Made by a program: the position numbers and the translations under genes | Assembly (NCBI RefSeq): GCF_029335485.1 | Contig: NZ_JARJLM010000622.1 | Span: 1-39,650 of the forward strand | From: Cupriavidus basilensis | GTDB taxonomy: Bacteria; Pseudomonadota; Gammaproteobacteria; Burkholderiales; Burkholderiaceae | Length of the DNA: 39,650 nt | Direction: 5' to 3' | The notes under the pieces: model-generated | Databases searched by the model: none | Told to the model about the DNA's origin: nothing | Seen by the model: only the letters and a program-made list of their open reading frames with translations | Part shown: one piece after another, positions 24,674 to 31,204 of the stretch | How the letters are laid out: each line of letters opens with the position of its first letter | Position numbering within the stretch: position 1 is the first letter of the stretch

Positions 24674-25735
24674 TCAGCGCGCGTCGTTGCCTTGCTGGCT
24701 GGCCAGCTGCGCTCGGGATTCTTCGGAAAGCAATAGCTGCGCGCCCCGCACCACGACCTGGTCGGCGGGCTTGAATCCTTCGGTGACGACAAAGTCCCCA
24801 TCTTGAGGCGAGCGCGGGTCGACTGGCCGGCGCTGGAAGTGCGTGTTGTCGGACTGGACGTAGGCCCAGGGTTGACCGCCATACCAGACGATGGCGCCGG
24901 CGGGCACCAGCAGGCCGCCATCTTGTCCCGACGGTACAGCGAGGTGGGCGGATATGCGCATGCCCGTAGCCAGGGGCACAGCGGCGCGATAGAAGTAGGC
25001 TTGCCCCTGGATGCCGGGGTCGACCTGGGGCGACGGCGAAATCAAGCGCGCGTCGAACGCGGGGATACCATCCGTCGTCACTTTCAGGACGGCGGGGGCT
25101 GTCGCGGATGGCCCGGGCGGCAGGACGACCCGCAGTAACACTTCGCGGCGTGCCACGAAGGGGACAAGCTCCGGGGATTCCGGTGTCGACGCCCAGGCCG
25201 ACAGAGTCGGTCCGAACTGTTGCCTGGCTGCGCTGGCAATGGCGGCGACCCCCACGCGTGCCGCATTGACTTTTGCCGTCGCCGAAGCAAGCACTGCGCG
25301 CGCTGCTTGCACTGTCTTGAGCGACACATTGCTTGCGTCTGCGTTGAGGGCCTGGAGCCGCTCATAGTCTGCGCGCGACGCGTCGAGCGAAGCTTGGGCG
25401 GCGTTCAGGTCCGCGACACCGGAGGCATGGCGGCTCGCCATTTCCACGAGGGGTTGCAAGTCGAGAACGATGCCATAGGCGGCGGGTCCGGTTGTCGCGC
25501 TAGCGGGCGCCAGTGCATCCACCTGGAAGCCGCTGCGTGTTTGCATGGCGGTGTCGACCGTCAGCGTGGTGAATCCCTCCGCCACCGCGATGCGGACCGC
25601 GCTCGGGACCGGCGCCTCGCGTTCGGCTTCCTTGTCCTGCTCACCCTTGCTCAGCAAGAACCCGCCCAGCACAAGCGCGGCCAGAATCGCAGGCGACAAG
25701 AGCAGAATGCCCTTGAGTATCGTTTTTCTTGTCAT
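24674..25735 (-). CDS. Periplasmic adaptor (membrane-fusion) protein of the HME-RND system
   Basis: Seen: 353 residues from the ATG at 25735, giving an N-terminal membrane anchor (ILKGILLLSPAILAALVLGG) after MTRKT. A central helical region (about 100-165, ALDASRADYERLQALNADASN-like heptads) and C-terminal barrel domains follow, ending with the usual VTEGFKPADQVVVRGAQLLL. The N-terminal lipoyl half is less clear than in CzcB or CusB. No metal-binding His/Met cluster is visible, unlike CusB. The gene starts 2 nt after the outer-membrane-factor stop and ends 6 nt before the pump gene, so the three are one operon. Inferred role: bridge between pump and outer-membrane channel. Confidence 0.85.
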   Translation of the reverse strand: MTRKTILKGILLLSPAILAALVLGGFLLSKGEQDKEAEREAPVPSAVRIAVAEGFTTLTVDTAMQTRSGFQVDALAPASATTGPAAYGIVLDLQPLVEMASRHASGVADLNAAQASLDASRADYERLQALNADASNVSLKTVQAARAVLASATAKVNAARVGVAAIASAARQQFGPTLSAWASTPESPELVPFVARREVLLRVVLPPGPSATAPAVLKVTTDGIPAFDARLISPSPQVDPGIQGQAYFYRAAVPLATGMRISAHLAVPSGQDGGLLVPAGAIVWYGGQPWAYVQSDNTHFQRRPVDPRSPQDGDFVVTEGFKPADQVVVRGAQLLLSEESRAQLASQQGNDAR

Positions 25736-25737
25736 GG

Positions 25738-27195
25738 TCACTTGACCCAGTTGTTCGGGTTGGCGCCCGCATCGCGGCCGGAGAGCGGACGCTGGATGGC
25801 ATCTTCCAGCCGGCCGATGGCCTGCTGCATCCGGAATTCGGCGTCTTGCCATGCAAGCCGCGCGGCAAGCTCGGTCCGTTCGGCAAGCGTCAACGCCATC
25901 CGGTCGGTTTGTCCCGCTTCGAAGGAACGTCGTGCTGCCAGGAGCTGGCGGCCTTGCATGCTGACCTGCTCCTCATTCCGCTTCAGGATGCTTTGCGTGG
26001 CTTGATACGCGGTGATGGCGCCGTCGGTTTCACCCAGTGCCTGGGCTTCGAGCCGCTTGACCTGGGCTTCCGCTTCCAGTCGCCGGGCCCGCGCCTCTGC
26101 GATTGGCCCCTCGTTGCGATTGAAGATGGGCAGCACGAGATTGGTAAAGTCGAAGCCAAGCTTGCGCAATCCCTGGTCAAAGGTATAGCCCGGGCCAAGA
26201 TGAATGTCCGGATATTGCTTGGCGACCTCCAGCTGCAACGCGGCTTGACTGGCTTCGTACTGCGCCAGGCCAGACAGCACATCGGCCCGGTTCAGCAATG
26301 CCTGTAGCCGGATTTCCGGGGCCGGAACCGAGGCATAAGGCCGACCGAAATCCGTAAGGTCGATATCCAGGCCATCGAGGGCGCCCGACCGTAGCCCAAG
26401 CACATTGGCAATCAGGACCCTGGCGGCTGACGTCTGCCGCTGCGCATCCAGCAAGTCGGCCTGAGCCTGGATGAGAGCCAGGCGCTGCTGATTCTGCTCC
26501 CATGCCGAAGCCTCGCCCAGGAGGACGCGTTTCTCCAGCATCGTATTCATGCGTTGGTCCAGTTCCAACTGCTGCTTGAGGAGCTCCGTCCGCGCATTCG
26601 CCAACCAGAGATTCAATAGCTGGGTCCGTAGCTGGCTTCGCACGCTCCAGGCCGCATTTGCGACATCCAGGCGCGCCGCGCTGGCGAAATGGGTAGCCTG
26701 GTCGATGCGGTAGCCGCGCTTGCCGGCAGTCTGAATCGGGATGTCCAGCGCAATACCGAGAGTCCATGGCGAGTCTCCGCCCTTGGGATTCAGCGTGCGT
26801 TGAAACGGCAACTGCAGGGACGGATTCGGCCGCTGCGCGGCGGTCTTGATGCTGGCTTCCGTGCTCGCCAGCCTGGCACGTGCGAGGTCCAGGTCCGGGT
26901 TGTAGTACAGCGCAGCAAGGGTCAGGGTATCCAGGTTCCAGCGGGGTGGTGGCCAGTTGGTGCTTGAGGGCATGGCATGCCGCTCAATGAAGTCGCGCAA
27001 GTCGGCCGATGCAAGCGAACGCTCGTTGTATGTGTTGGCAATGGTGCCGGCGGAGATTGGGCGCGCGTCATAGTGGTCGAACGCGCAAGCTGACAGGGTC
27101 GCGCAGCAGACAGTGAGGAACCATGCCCGAGACGAGGCTAGAATCCGTGGCATCGAGCCCGGTCGCGCCGTCAGCGTGGCGTTTGCGACATTCAT
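25738..27195 (-). CDS. Outer-membrane factor of the HME-RND system (CzcC/TolC-like lipoprotein)
   Basis: Seen: 485 residues from the ATG at 27195, which has AGAGGAG upstream. A signal region ends with a lipobox (CCATLSAC, Cys-37), so it is probably a lipoprotein. Two TolC-type repeats follow: LDTLTLAALYYNPDLDLARA near residue 90, then WTLGIALDIPIQTAGKRGYR, and in the second half PDIHLGPGYTFDQGLRKLGF. Alpha-hairpins separate them. Known: this class forms the outer-membrane tunnel of metal efflux complexes. It is the first gene of the operon and diverges from the two-component system 251 nt away. The intervening region holds phased repeats likely bound by that response regulator. Confidence 0.87.
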   Translation of the reverse strand: MNVANATLTARPGSMPRILASSRAWFLTVCCATLSACAFDHYDARPISAGTIANTYNERSLASADLRDFIERHAMPSSTNWPPPRWNLDTLTLAALYYNPDLDLARARLASTEASIKTAAQRPNPSLQLPFQRTLNPKGGDSPWTLGIALDIPIQTAGKRGYRIDQATHFASAARLDVANAAWSVRSQLRTQLLNLWLANARTELLKQQLELDQRMNTMLEKRVLLGEASAWEQNQQRLALIQAQADLLDAQRQTSAARVLIANVLGLRSGALDGLDIDLTDFGRPYASVPAPEIRLQALLNRADVLSGLAQYEASQAALQLEVAKQYPDIHLGPGYTFDQGLRKLGFDFTNLVLPIFNRNEGPIAEARARRLEAEAQVKRLEAQALGETDGAITAYQATQSILKRNEEQVSMQGRQLLAARRSFEAGQTDRMALTLAERTELAARLAWQDAEFRMQQAIGRLEDAIQRPLSGRDAGANPNNWVK

Positions 27196-27310
27196 TCCTC
27201 GGCTCCTCTGGTCGATTCCGTAGTCCGATCCGGACCACCAGTTGGTGAGTGCCCGTTGGCCTGAGGGAGCGATGGGCAACAAGCGGGGGCGAGGATATGC
27301 AGCGAAAATT

Positions 27311-27395
27311 AGCGGGGACTTAGCAGATTCAAGCCGAAGTGACTTATGCGGCAATCGCCGCCAAGTCTCCACTAAGTCTCCGCTAAGTCTTCACA
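27311..27395. promoter_or_regulatory. Phased 11-bp direct repeats with an inverted copy; probable response-regulator sites
   Basis: Three direct copies lie at 27363-27373 (AAGTCTCCACT), 27374-27384 (AAGTCTCCGCT) and 27385-27395 (AAGTCTTCACA). An oppositely oriented copy, AGCGGGGACTTAGC, lies at 27311-27324 and matches 12 of 14 positions of the reverse complement of 27371-27384. One copy per helical turn is typical of OmpR-family binding. The array sits between the HME-RND operon and the divergent two-component genes. Confidence 0.7.
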
Positions 27396-27446
27396 GACAC
27401 GCTGCGCGCGGGGCTGGCATGGACAAGCAACCGAAATGGGGAGAGG

Positions 27447-28109
27447 ATGCGAACGCTACTGGTGGAAGACGATCCCCTTATCGGGGAGGCCATATGCCAG
27501 ACTCTCAGGGACGCGGGCTATGCGGTGGACTGGACGACGGATGGCCGTCAAGCCGCTACGGCGCTATTCGCGCAGCGCTACGAGGCGGTTCTGCTGGACC
27601 TGGGGCTTCCCGGAAAAGATGGCCTCGAGGTACTACGCGAGGCACGAAGGCAAGGAAATGCCGTGCCGGTCCTCGTTATCACGGCGCGCAGCGCGGTAGA
27701 AGACCGCATTGCAGGCCTGGACCTCGGCGCGGATGACTATCTGGTGAAACCGTTTCATGTCGGGGAGCTGCTGGCCCGACTCCGCGCCCTCACGCGGCGG
27801 CAAGGCCAAGAGGTTTCCTCAATCCTTCGAAATGGCGCGCTCTCGCTGGACCAGGCCAGTCACGAGGTCTGGTACCAGGGCATCCAGCGTCAGCTATCGG
27901 CTCGCGAATTTGCGCTCTTGCGCGAATTCATGCTCCGGCCTGGTGTCATCCTCTCCCGCAATGCGCTCGAAGAGCGCATCTACGGTTGGAACGAAGAGGT
28001 CGAAAGCAATGCCGTTGAGTTCCTCCTTCACGGGGTCAGGAAGAAACTTGACGCGAGTGTCATCAAGAATATCAGGGGGGTGGGATGGATGGTGCCAAAG
28101 GCGGAGTGA
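27447..28109 (+). CDS. OmpR-family response regulator controlling metal efflux
   Basis: Seen: 220 residues. The receiver domain has acidic residues at 8-9 (LLVEDD), phospho-acceptor Asp51 (AVLLDLGLPGKDG), Thr79 (LVITAR) and Lys101 (DDYLVKPF). The winged helix is at about 125-220: LSAREFALLREFMLRPGVIL, then NAVEFLLHGVRKKL and RGVGWMV. GGGGAGAGG precedes the ATG. Known: close relatives (CzcR, CusR, QseB/PmrA types) activate adjacent RND operons when phosphorylated by a periplasm-sensing kinase. The gene overlaps the kinase gene and is divergent from the HME-RND operon, so regulation of that operon is the natural inference. Confidence 0.92.
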   Translation: MRTLLVEDDPLIGEAICQTLRDAGYAVDWTTDGRQAATALFAQRYEAVLLDLGLPGKDGLEVLREARRQGNAVPVLVITARSAVEDRIAGLDLGADDYLVKPFHVGELLARLRALTRRQGQEVSSILRNGALSLDQASHEVWYQGIQRQLSAREFALLREFMLRPGVILSRNALEERIYGWNEEVESNAVEFLLHGVRKKLDASVIKNIRGVGWMVPKAE

Positions 28110-29437
28110 ACCGGTCACTCCTATGGATGTTGTCCATCTCGATATGCGGCACGATTCTGGTCATTGGGCTTGTGGCGGCAGCGGCGTCGTTCTGGTTCGC
28201 CTTTGAGGAGGCGCGCGACCTGCAGGACGACGAGTTGCGGGAAATTGCCTGGCTGGTCTCGCCTGGCGATGCCGGGTTTCTCTCCTCGCAGGGCGGGTTC
28301 GTTCAGGCCGAGGAGCCGGAGATGCGAATCTGGGTGCTGAAGGTATCCAAGCTAGCCACTCGGGTGGTCACGCCAGACCCGTCGCTGACCCTGCCGGGCG
28401 AGCTATCCGATGGTCTGCACACCATTGATTCGCACGGCGAATCGTGGCGCATCTACATCAGGCCGCTGAGCGCGGAATATGGCCTGGCTGTCGCGCAGCG
28501 AACGTCGGCGCGAGACGAGATTGCACGTGACAGTGCGCTGCGGACCCTGATTCCGCTGTTGTCCGTGATTCCCATCCTGACACTGCTGGCAGGATTTCTT
28601 ATCCGAATTCTGCTGCGGAAAGTACAGCAGCTCTCTGCGGAGGTCGATAGGAAGGGCGACACAGATCTGGCGCCGCTCGTCACGCAGGGCGCGCCGTCGG
28701 AAATCCTGCCGTTTGTGAGTTCGACGAACAGGCTGCTTGGGCGGCTGCAGTCGGCCATTTCGCAGCAACGCCAGTTCGTAGCCGATGCGGCGCACGAACT
28801 GCGCTCGCCGGTTACTGCGATGACCCTGCAACTGGAGAACGTCATGACGGTGGAGGCCGTTCCCGAGGCAGTCTTGGCTCGCCTTGCTCCATTGGGTGCG
28901 AGCATCTCACGCATGCGCTCCCTGGTCGAACAATTGTTGATGCTGGCCGAGCACGAGGCAGGCCCGCCGACGGTCGGTCACGACATCGACGCCAAGGTTG
29001 TGCTCATCGATGTGATTGGGGAGATATTCCCGTTCGCGGATTCCAAGGATATCGACCTTGGCTTAGAGGTTGGCGAGGCGCTGACGATTCGCGGGAGTCA
29101 AGAGGACTTTCGCGCGCTGGTTCGCAATGCCATCGACAATGCGGTCCTGTACACACCACCTGGTGGAAAGGTCGATGTACGACTGTATCGGAAGGGCAAC
29201 GCTGCCATGTTCGAAGTGGAAGACTCCGGACCAGGCATTCCCGAAGGGGAGCTTCCCCGCGTGTTTGACGCGTTCTATCGGGTTGTCGGGTCGGGGCAAC
29301 CGGGGAGCGGGCTTGGGCTGGCGATTGTCCGGAGCGCAGCGGCGCGGCTTGGTGGCCAAGTCAGTTTGCATGCCGTTACGTCGGACGGAAAGACAGGCTT
29401 GCGGTTTGTGTACACGCAACCCCTCGCAAACGATTGA
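28085..29437 (+). CDS. Sensor histidine kinase paired with the metal-efflux response regulator
   Basis: Seen: 450 residues from the ATG at 28085, which follows AGGGGGG and overlaps the regulator gene by 25 nt. A GTG at 28106, overlapping the regulator stop as GTGA, is a good alternative. Two membrane helices (about 15-38 and 155-175) flank a periplasmic sensor domain of about 115 residues. HisKA has His237 in FVADAAHELRSPV. The ATPase domain shows the N box (RNAIDNAVLYTPPGG), G1 (VEDSGPGIP) and G2 (GSGLGLAIV). Known: QseC/PmrB/CzcS-like kinases sense periplasmic signals. The sensor domain has no obvious His/Cys metal site that I can point to, so the inducing metal is unknown. Confidence 0.9.
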   Translation: MDGAKGGVNRSLLWMLSISICGTILVIGLVAAAASFWFAFEEARDLQDDELREIAWLVSPGDAGFLSSQGGFVQAEEPEMRIWVLKVSKLATRVVTPDPSLTLPGELSDGLHTIDSHGESWRIYIRPLSAEYGLAVAQRTSARDEIARDSALRTLIPLLSVIPILTLLAGFLIRILLRKVQQLSAEVDRKGDTDLAPLVTQGAPSEILPFVSSTNRLLGRLQSAISQQRQFVADAAHELRSPVTAMTLQLENVMTVEAVPEAVLARLAPLGASISRMRSLVEQLLMLAEHEAGPPTVGHDIDAKVVLIDVIGEIFPFADSKDIDLGLEVGEALTIRGSQEDFRALVRNAIDNAVLYTPPGGKVDVRLYRKGNAAMFEVEDSGPGIPEGELPRVFDAFYRVVGSGQPGSGLGLAIVRSAAARLGGQVSLHAVTSDGKTGLRFVYTQPLAND

Positions 29438-29524
29438 AGACGAGCTTGCGTTTTTGCCGGAATCCGCGCCATGGCACGCATCCCGCAACGCGGCTTCGAT
29501 GTCTTGGCGAAGTCTGGCCACAGT

Positions 29525-29749
29525 TCATTCGCAGGCGCAGCACGATCCCGACAGTTGTTGCATCGGTGGGCACTTGTTGGTGCCATACGAGCAGAAAACG
29601 CAGCAGTCCCCGGCCGTGGGTCTGAGTACTGCGTTGCAATTTTCACACTCGTAGAACCACTGACAGGCGTCTGTGGGCATCGTCTCTGCTTTCGCGTGCG
29701 CACACCTGGGGCAGGTGATGGTTGACTGCAATTCGACGGCGCTCATCAT
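29525..29749 (-). CDS. Small cysteine-rich GDCCVxC-domain protein
   Basis: Seen: 74 residues, 12 of them cysteines. They fall in pairs and clusters: ITCPRC, ECENC, GDCCVFCSYG, NKCPP and the C-terminal SCCACE. Two ATGs in tandem (29749 and 29746) follow an AGGAG; the second has the more usual spacing. No signal peptide is seen, so it is likely cytoplasmic. Known: the GDCCVxC signature defines a small family, some members of which are selenoproteins at this motif, and it is often found near mercury genes. Inferred: thiol-based binding of Hg(II) delivered by MerT, or a zinc-ribbon-like fold. It is translationally linked to the small ORF upstream (ATGA overlap) and belongs to the merT transcript. 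Confidence 0.8.
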   Translation of the reverse strand: MMSAVELQSTITCPRCAHAKAETMPTDACQWFYECENCNAVLRPTAGDCCVFCSYGTNKCPPMQQLSGSCCACE

Positions 29750-29847
29750 TTCTCCTGCCTGATGGTCGATGGATAGCGCGTGCCGGCAGCAAAGGCCGCG
29801 GCAGAAGCGATGGCCGCGACGAACAACAGGACTGGATTCCTATACAT
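29746..29847 (-). CDS. 33-residue hydrophobic ORF between merT and the GDCCVxC gene; possible merP remnant
   Basis: Seen: ATG at 29847, stop overlapping the next start by 4 nt (ATGA). The product is MYRNPVLLFVAAIASAAAFA followed by AGTRYPSTIRQEK. The first 21 residues look like a signal peptide or single membrane helix. MerP normally stands directly after merT, has a similar signal peptide and ends with something like GYPSSVKQ. The tail YPSTIRQ is reminiscent of this, so an in-frame internal deletion of merP is conceivable. The similarity is too short to prove it. It could equally be a genuine small membrane peptide. Confidence 0.4.
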   Translation of the reverse strand: MYRNPVLLFVAAIASAAAFAAGTRYPSTIRQEK

Positions 29848-29856
29848 GGGAATGCC

Positions 29857-30207
29857 TCAATAAAACAGCGGTGCATACAGTGGGAACGCCATCAGCGCCA
29901 CGGCGCCGGGCGCGACGGTCCAGAACATGACCCGTTGGCGTCTCCGCACGGCCGGAGCCGCGCAGGCCTCCCCTGCGTTGCAGGCTTCAGGCTTGCTGTA
30001 GAGGCGATAGAAGGCGAACCCGAAGAACGCGAGCGCTCCGGCCATGAAGAATGGTTGAAATGGCTCCAGCGCGCTCAGTCGAGTACCCCACGCGCCACCT
30101 AACCCCAACATGACCAGCAGTAGTGGCCCAGCGCAACAAGCCGACGCGCCAATTGCGGCTCCTGTGCCGGCCAGCAGAGCACCGGGTGTTGTCCATCGAC
30201 CTGCCAT
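29857..30207 (-). CDS. merT: Mercuric transport protein MerT
   Basis: Seen: 116 residues from the ATG at 30207, preceded by AGGA at proper spacing. Three membrane helices are predicted. The first carries the paired cysteines Cys24-Cys25 (ASACCAGPLLLVMLGLGGAW); the cytoplasmic loop between helices 2 and 3 carries Cys76 and Cys82 (EACNAGEACAAP). Length and layout match Tn501/Tn21 MerT (116 residues). Known: MerT moves Hg(II) from periplasmic MerP to cytoplasmic MerA. Here no merA is present and merP is missing or reduced, which is odd because uptake alone should raise sensitivity. Transcription is leftwards from a classical MerR-type promoter. Confidence 0.9.
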   Translation of the reverse strand: MAGRWTTPGALLAGTGAAIGASACCAGPLLLVMLGLGGAWGTRLSALEPFQPFFMAGALAFFGFAFYRLYSKPEACNAGEACAAPAVRRRQRVMFWTVAPGAVALMAFPLYAPLFY

Positions 30208-30236
30208 CACACTTCCTATTCGACCTGCTTGCACGT

Positions 30237-30267
30237 AGTCTAGCTACGTACCTAAGTACGGAGTCAA
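30237..30267 (-). promoter_or_regulatory. MerR-type merT promoter with 19-bp spacer
   Basis: On the minus strand: -35 TTGACT (30267-30262), a 19-bp spacer CCGTACTTAGGTACGTAGC, and -10 TAGACT (30242-30237). The over-long spacer and the GTAC-ttag-GTAC dyad are hallmarks of MerR-regulated promoters, where metal-bound MerR untwists the DNA. The merR start codon lies 4 nt away on the other strand, so MerR also covers its own start region. Confidence 0.9.
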
Positions 30268-30270
30268 GTG

Positions 30271-30672
30271 ATGGAGTCGACACTAACAATCGGGCAGTTG
30301 GCCAAGGCGGCCAATGTTGGCGTGGAGACGGTGCGCTACTACCACAGGTGCGGCTTGCTGCCGGTACCGGAACGCGCGTATGGCGCTATTCGTCAATATT
30401 CGCGGCAGAGCTTGCAGCGGCTTCATTTCATTCGCCGGGCCCAGGCGCTGGGCTTCACCCTGGATGAAGTTCGCGCCCTGCTGCAGCTTAATGACGGTAG
30501 CGCATGCGGTACCGCCCGCACGCTGGCAGAGCACAAACTCCAGGTCGTGGAGGAGCGGTTGCGGGATTTGCGGGTGCTGCGAACCGAGCTGAGAAGCCTT
30601 GTCGGACAGTGCCGCGCTAATCATGCGGAGGTCTCGTGTCCCCTGATCGACACGTTGTGTGGGTCAGAGTGA
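30271..30672 (+). CDS. merR: Mercury-responsive regulator MerR
   Basis: Seen: 133 residues from the ATG at 30271 (a GTG directly before it is possible). The N-terminal MerR helix-turn-helix is LTIGQLAKAANVGVETVRYY. Three cysteines, Cys79, Cys114 and Cys123 (SACGTA, GQCRANHAEVSCPLID), have the same 35- and 9-residue spacing as Cys82, Cys117 and Cys126 of Tn501 MerR, which bind Hg(II) across the dimer. Known: MerR represses and, with Hg(II), activates the divergent mer promoter. The matching promoter with a 19-bp spacer is present just upstream. The conserved cysteines argue for true mercury sensing despite the incomplete operon. Confidence 0.92.
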   Translation: MESTLTIGQLAKAANVGVETVRYYHRCGLLPVPERAYGAIRQYSRQSLQRLHFIRRAQALGFTLDEVRALLQLNDGSACGTARTLAEHKLQVVEERLRDLRVLRTELRSLVGQCRANHAEVSCPLIDTLCGSE

Positions 30673-30865
30673 CGCTGGGCGGCAGCGTCCGGAAAGTGCC
30701 GGCTTGATTGACGTCTGGGATGCACAGTGGGCACACCTGACCGGCACACCGGCGGCGTGCCGGATGAGCACAACTTGGCATTCACCTCCTTTCAGGCCCC
30801 GTGATTGTCGTAGGCCTTTCAAGAATTCTGAGCACCGCCCGCTTTAGCAGTGCTCGGAACAGGCA

Positions 30866-31204
30866 TTAGGGGCGACGCATTTCGACCACGGTCGCCTTGC
30901 CATCCACGCTGTCGAACGTAACTGACACGGTGTCGCCCACCTTGAAATTCTTTAAGTCAGCGCGGTCTTTCACCGGGAAGGCCATTGTCATTGCATCCAT
31001 CCCAAGGTTTTCGATGGGGCCATGCTTGAGCGTCACCTTGCCAGCGTGCCGGTCAATCTTTTTGATTTCGGCAGCGACAGGATGCGGTGCTTGCCGAGAT
31101 TGGGTGGCCGGCTTCATGTCCATGCCATCCATCGACCCGGCAGCGAAGGCTGCCGGCGCGGCTGCAAGGGCAAGAACGATCGAGAGGGCGTTGGCGTATT
31201 TCAT
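30866..31204 (-). CDS. cusF: CusF-like periplasmic copper/silver metallochaperone
   Basis: Seen: 112 residues with a signal peptide ([20 protein letters not shown]). A Met-rich linker follows (GSMDGMDM), then the CusF beta-barrel with [14 protein letters not shown]. By alignment with E. coli CusF (H36, W44, M47, M49), His61, Met72 and Met74 are kept, but the Trp that caps the Cu(I) is replaced by Met69. The start overlaps the cusA stop by 4 nt (ATGA), so it is the last gene of the operon. Known: CusF passes Cu(I)/Ag(I) to CusB. Odd: the CusB encoded upstream also has a CusF-like C-terminal domain with the Trp present. Confidence 0.9.
   Translation of the reverse strand: MKYANALSIVLALAAAPAAFAAGSMDGMDMKPATQSRQAPHPVAAEIKKIDRHAGKVTLKHGPIENLGMDAMTMAFPVKDRADLKNFKVGDTVSVTFDSVDGKATVVEMRRP

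Noticed and set aside
30741-30763. CCGGCAC/GTGCCGG inverted repeat between merR and cusF
   Set aside because: Seven-base arms with a nine-base loop and no T-run; it could stop merR transcription but evidence is too weak to annotate.
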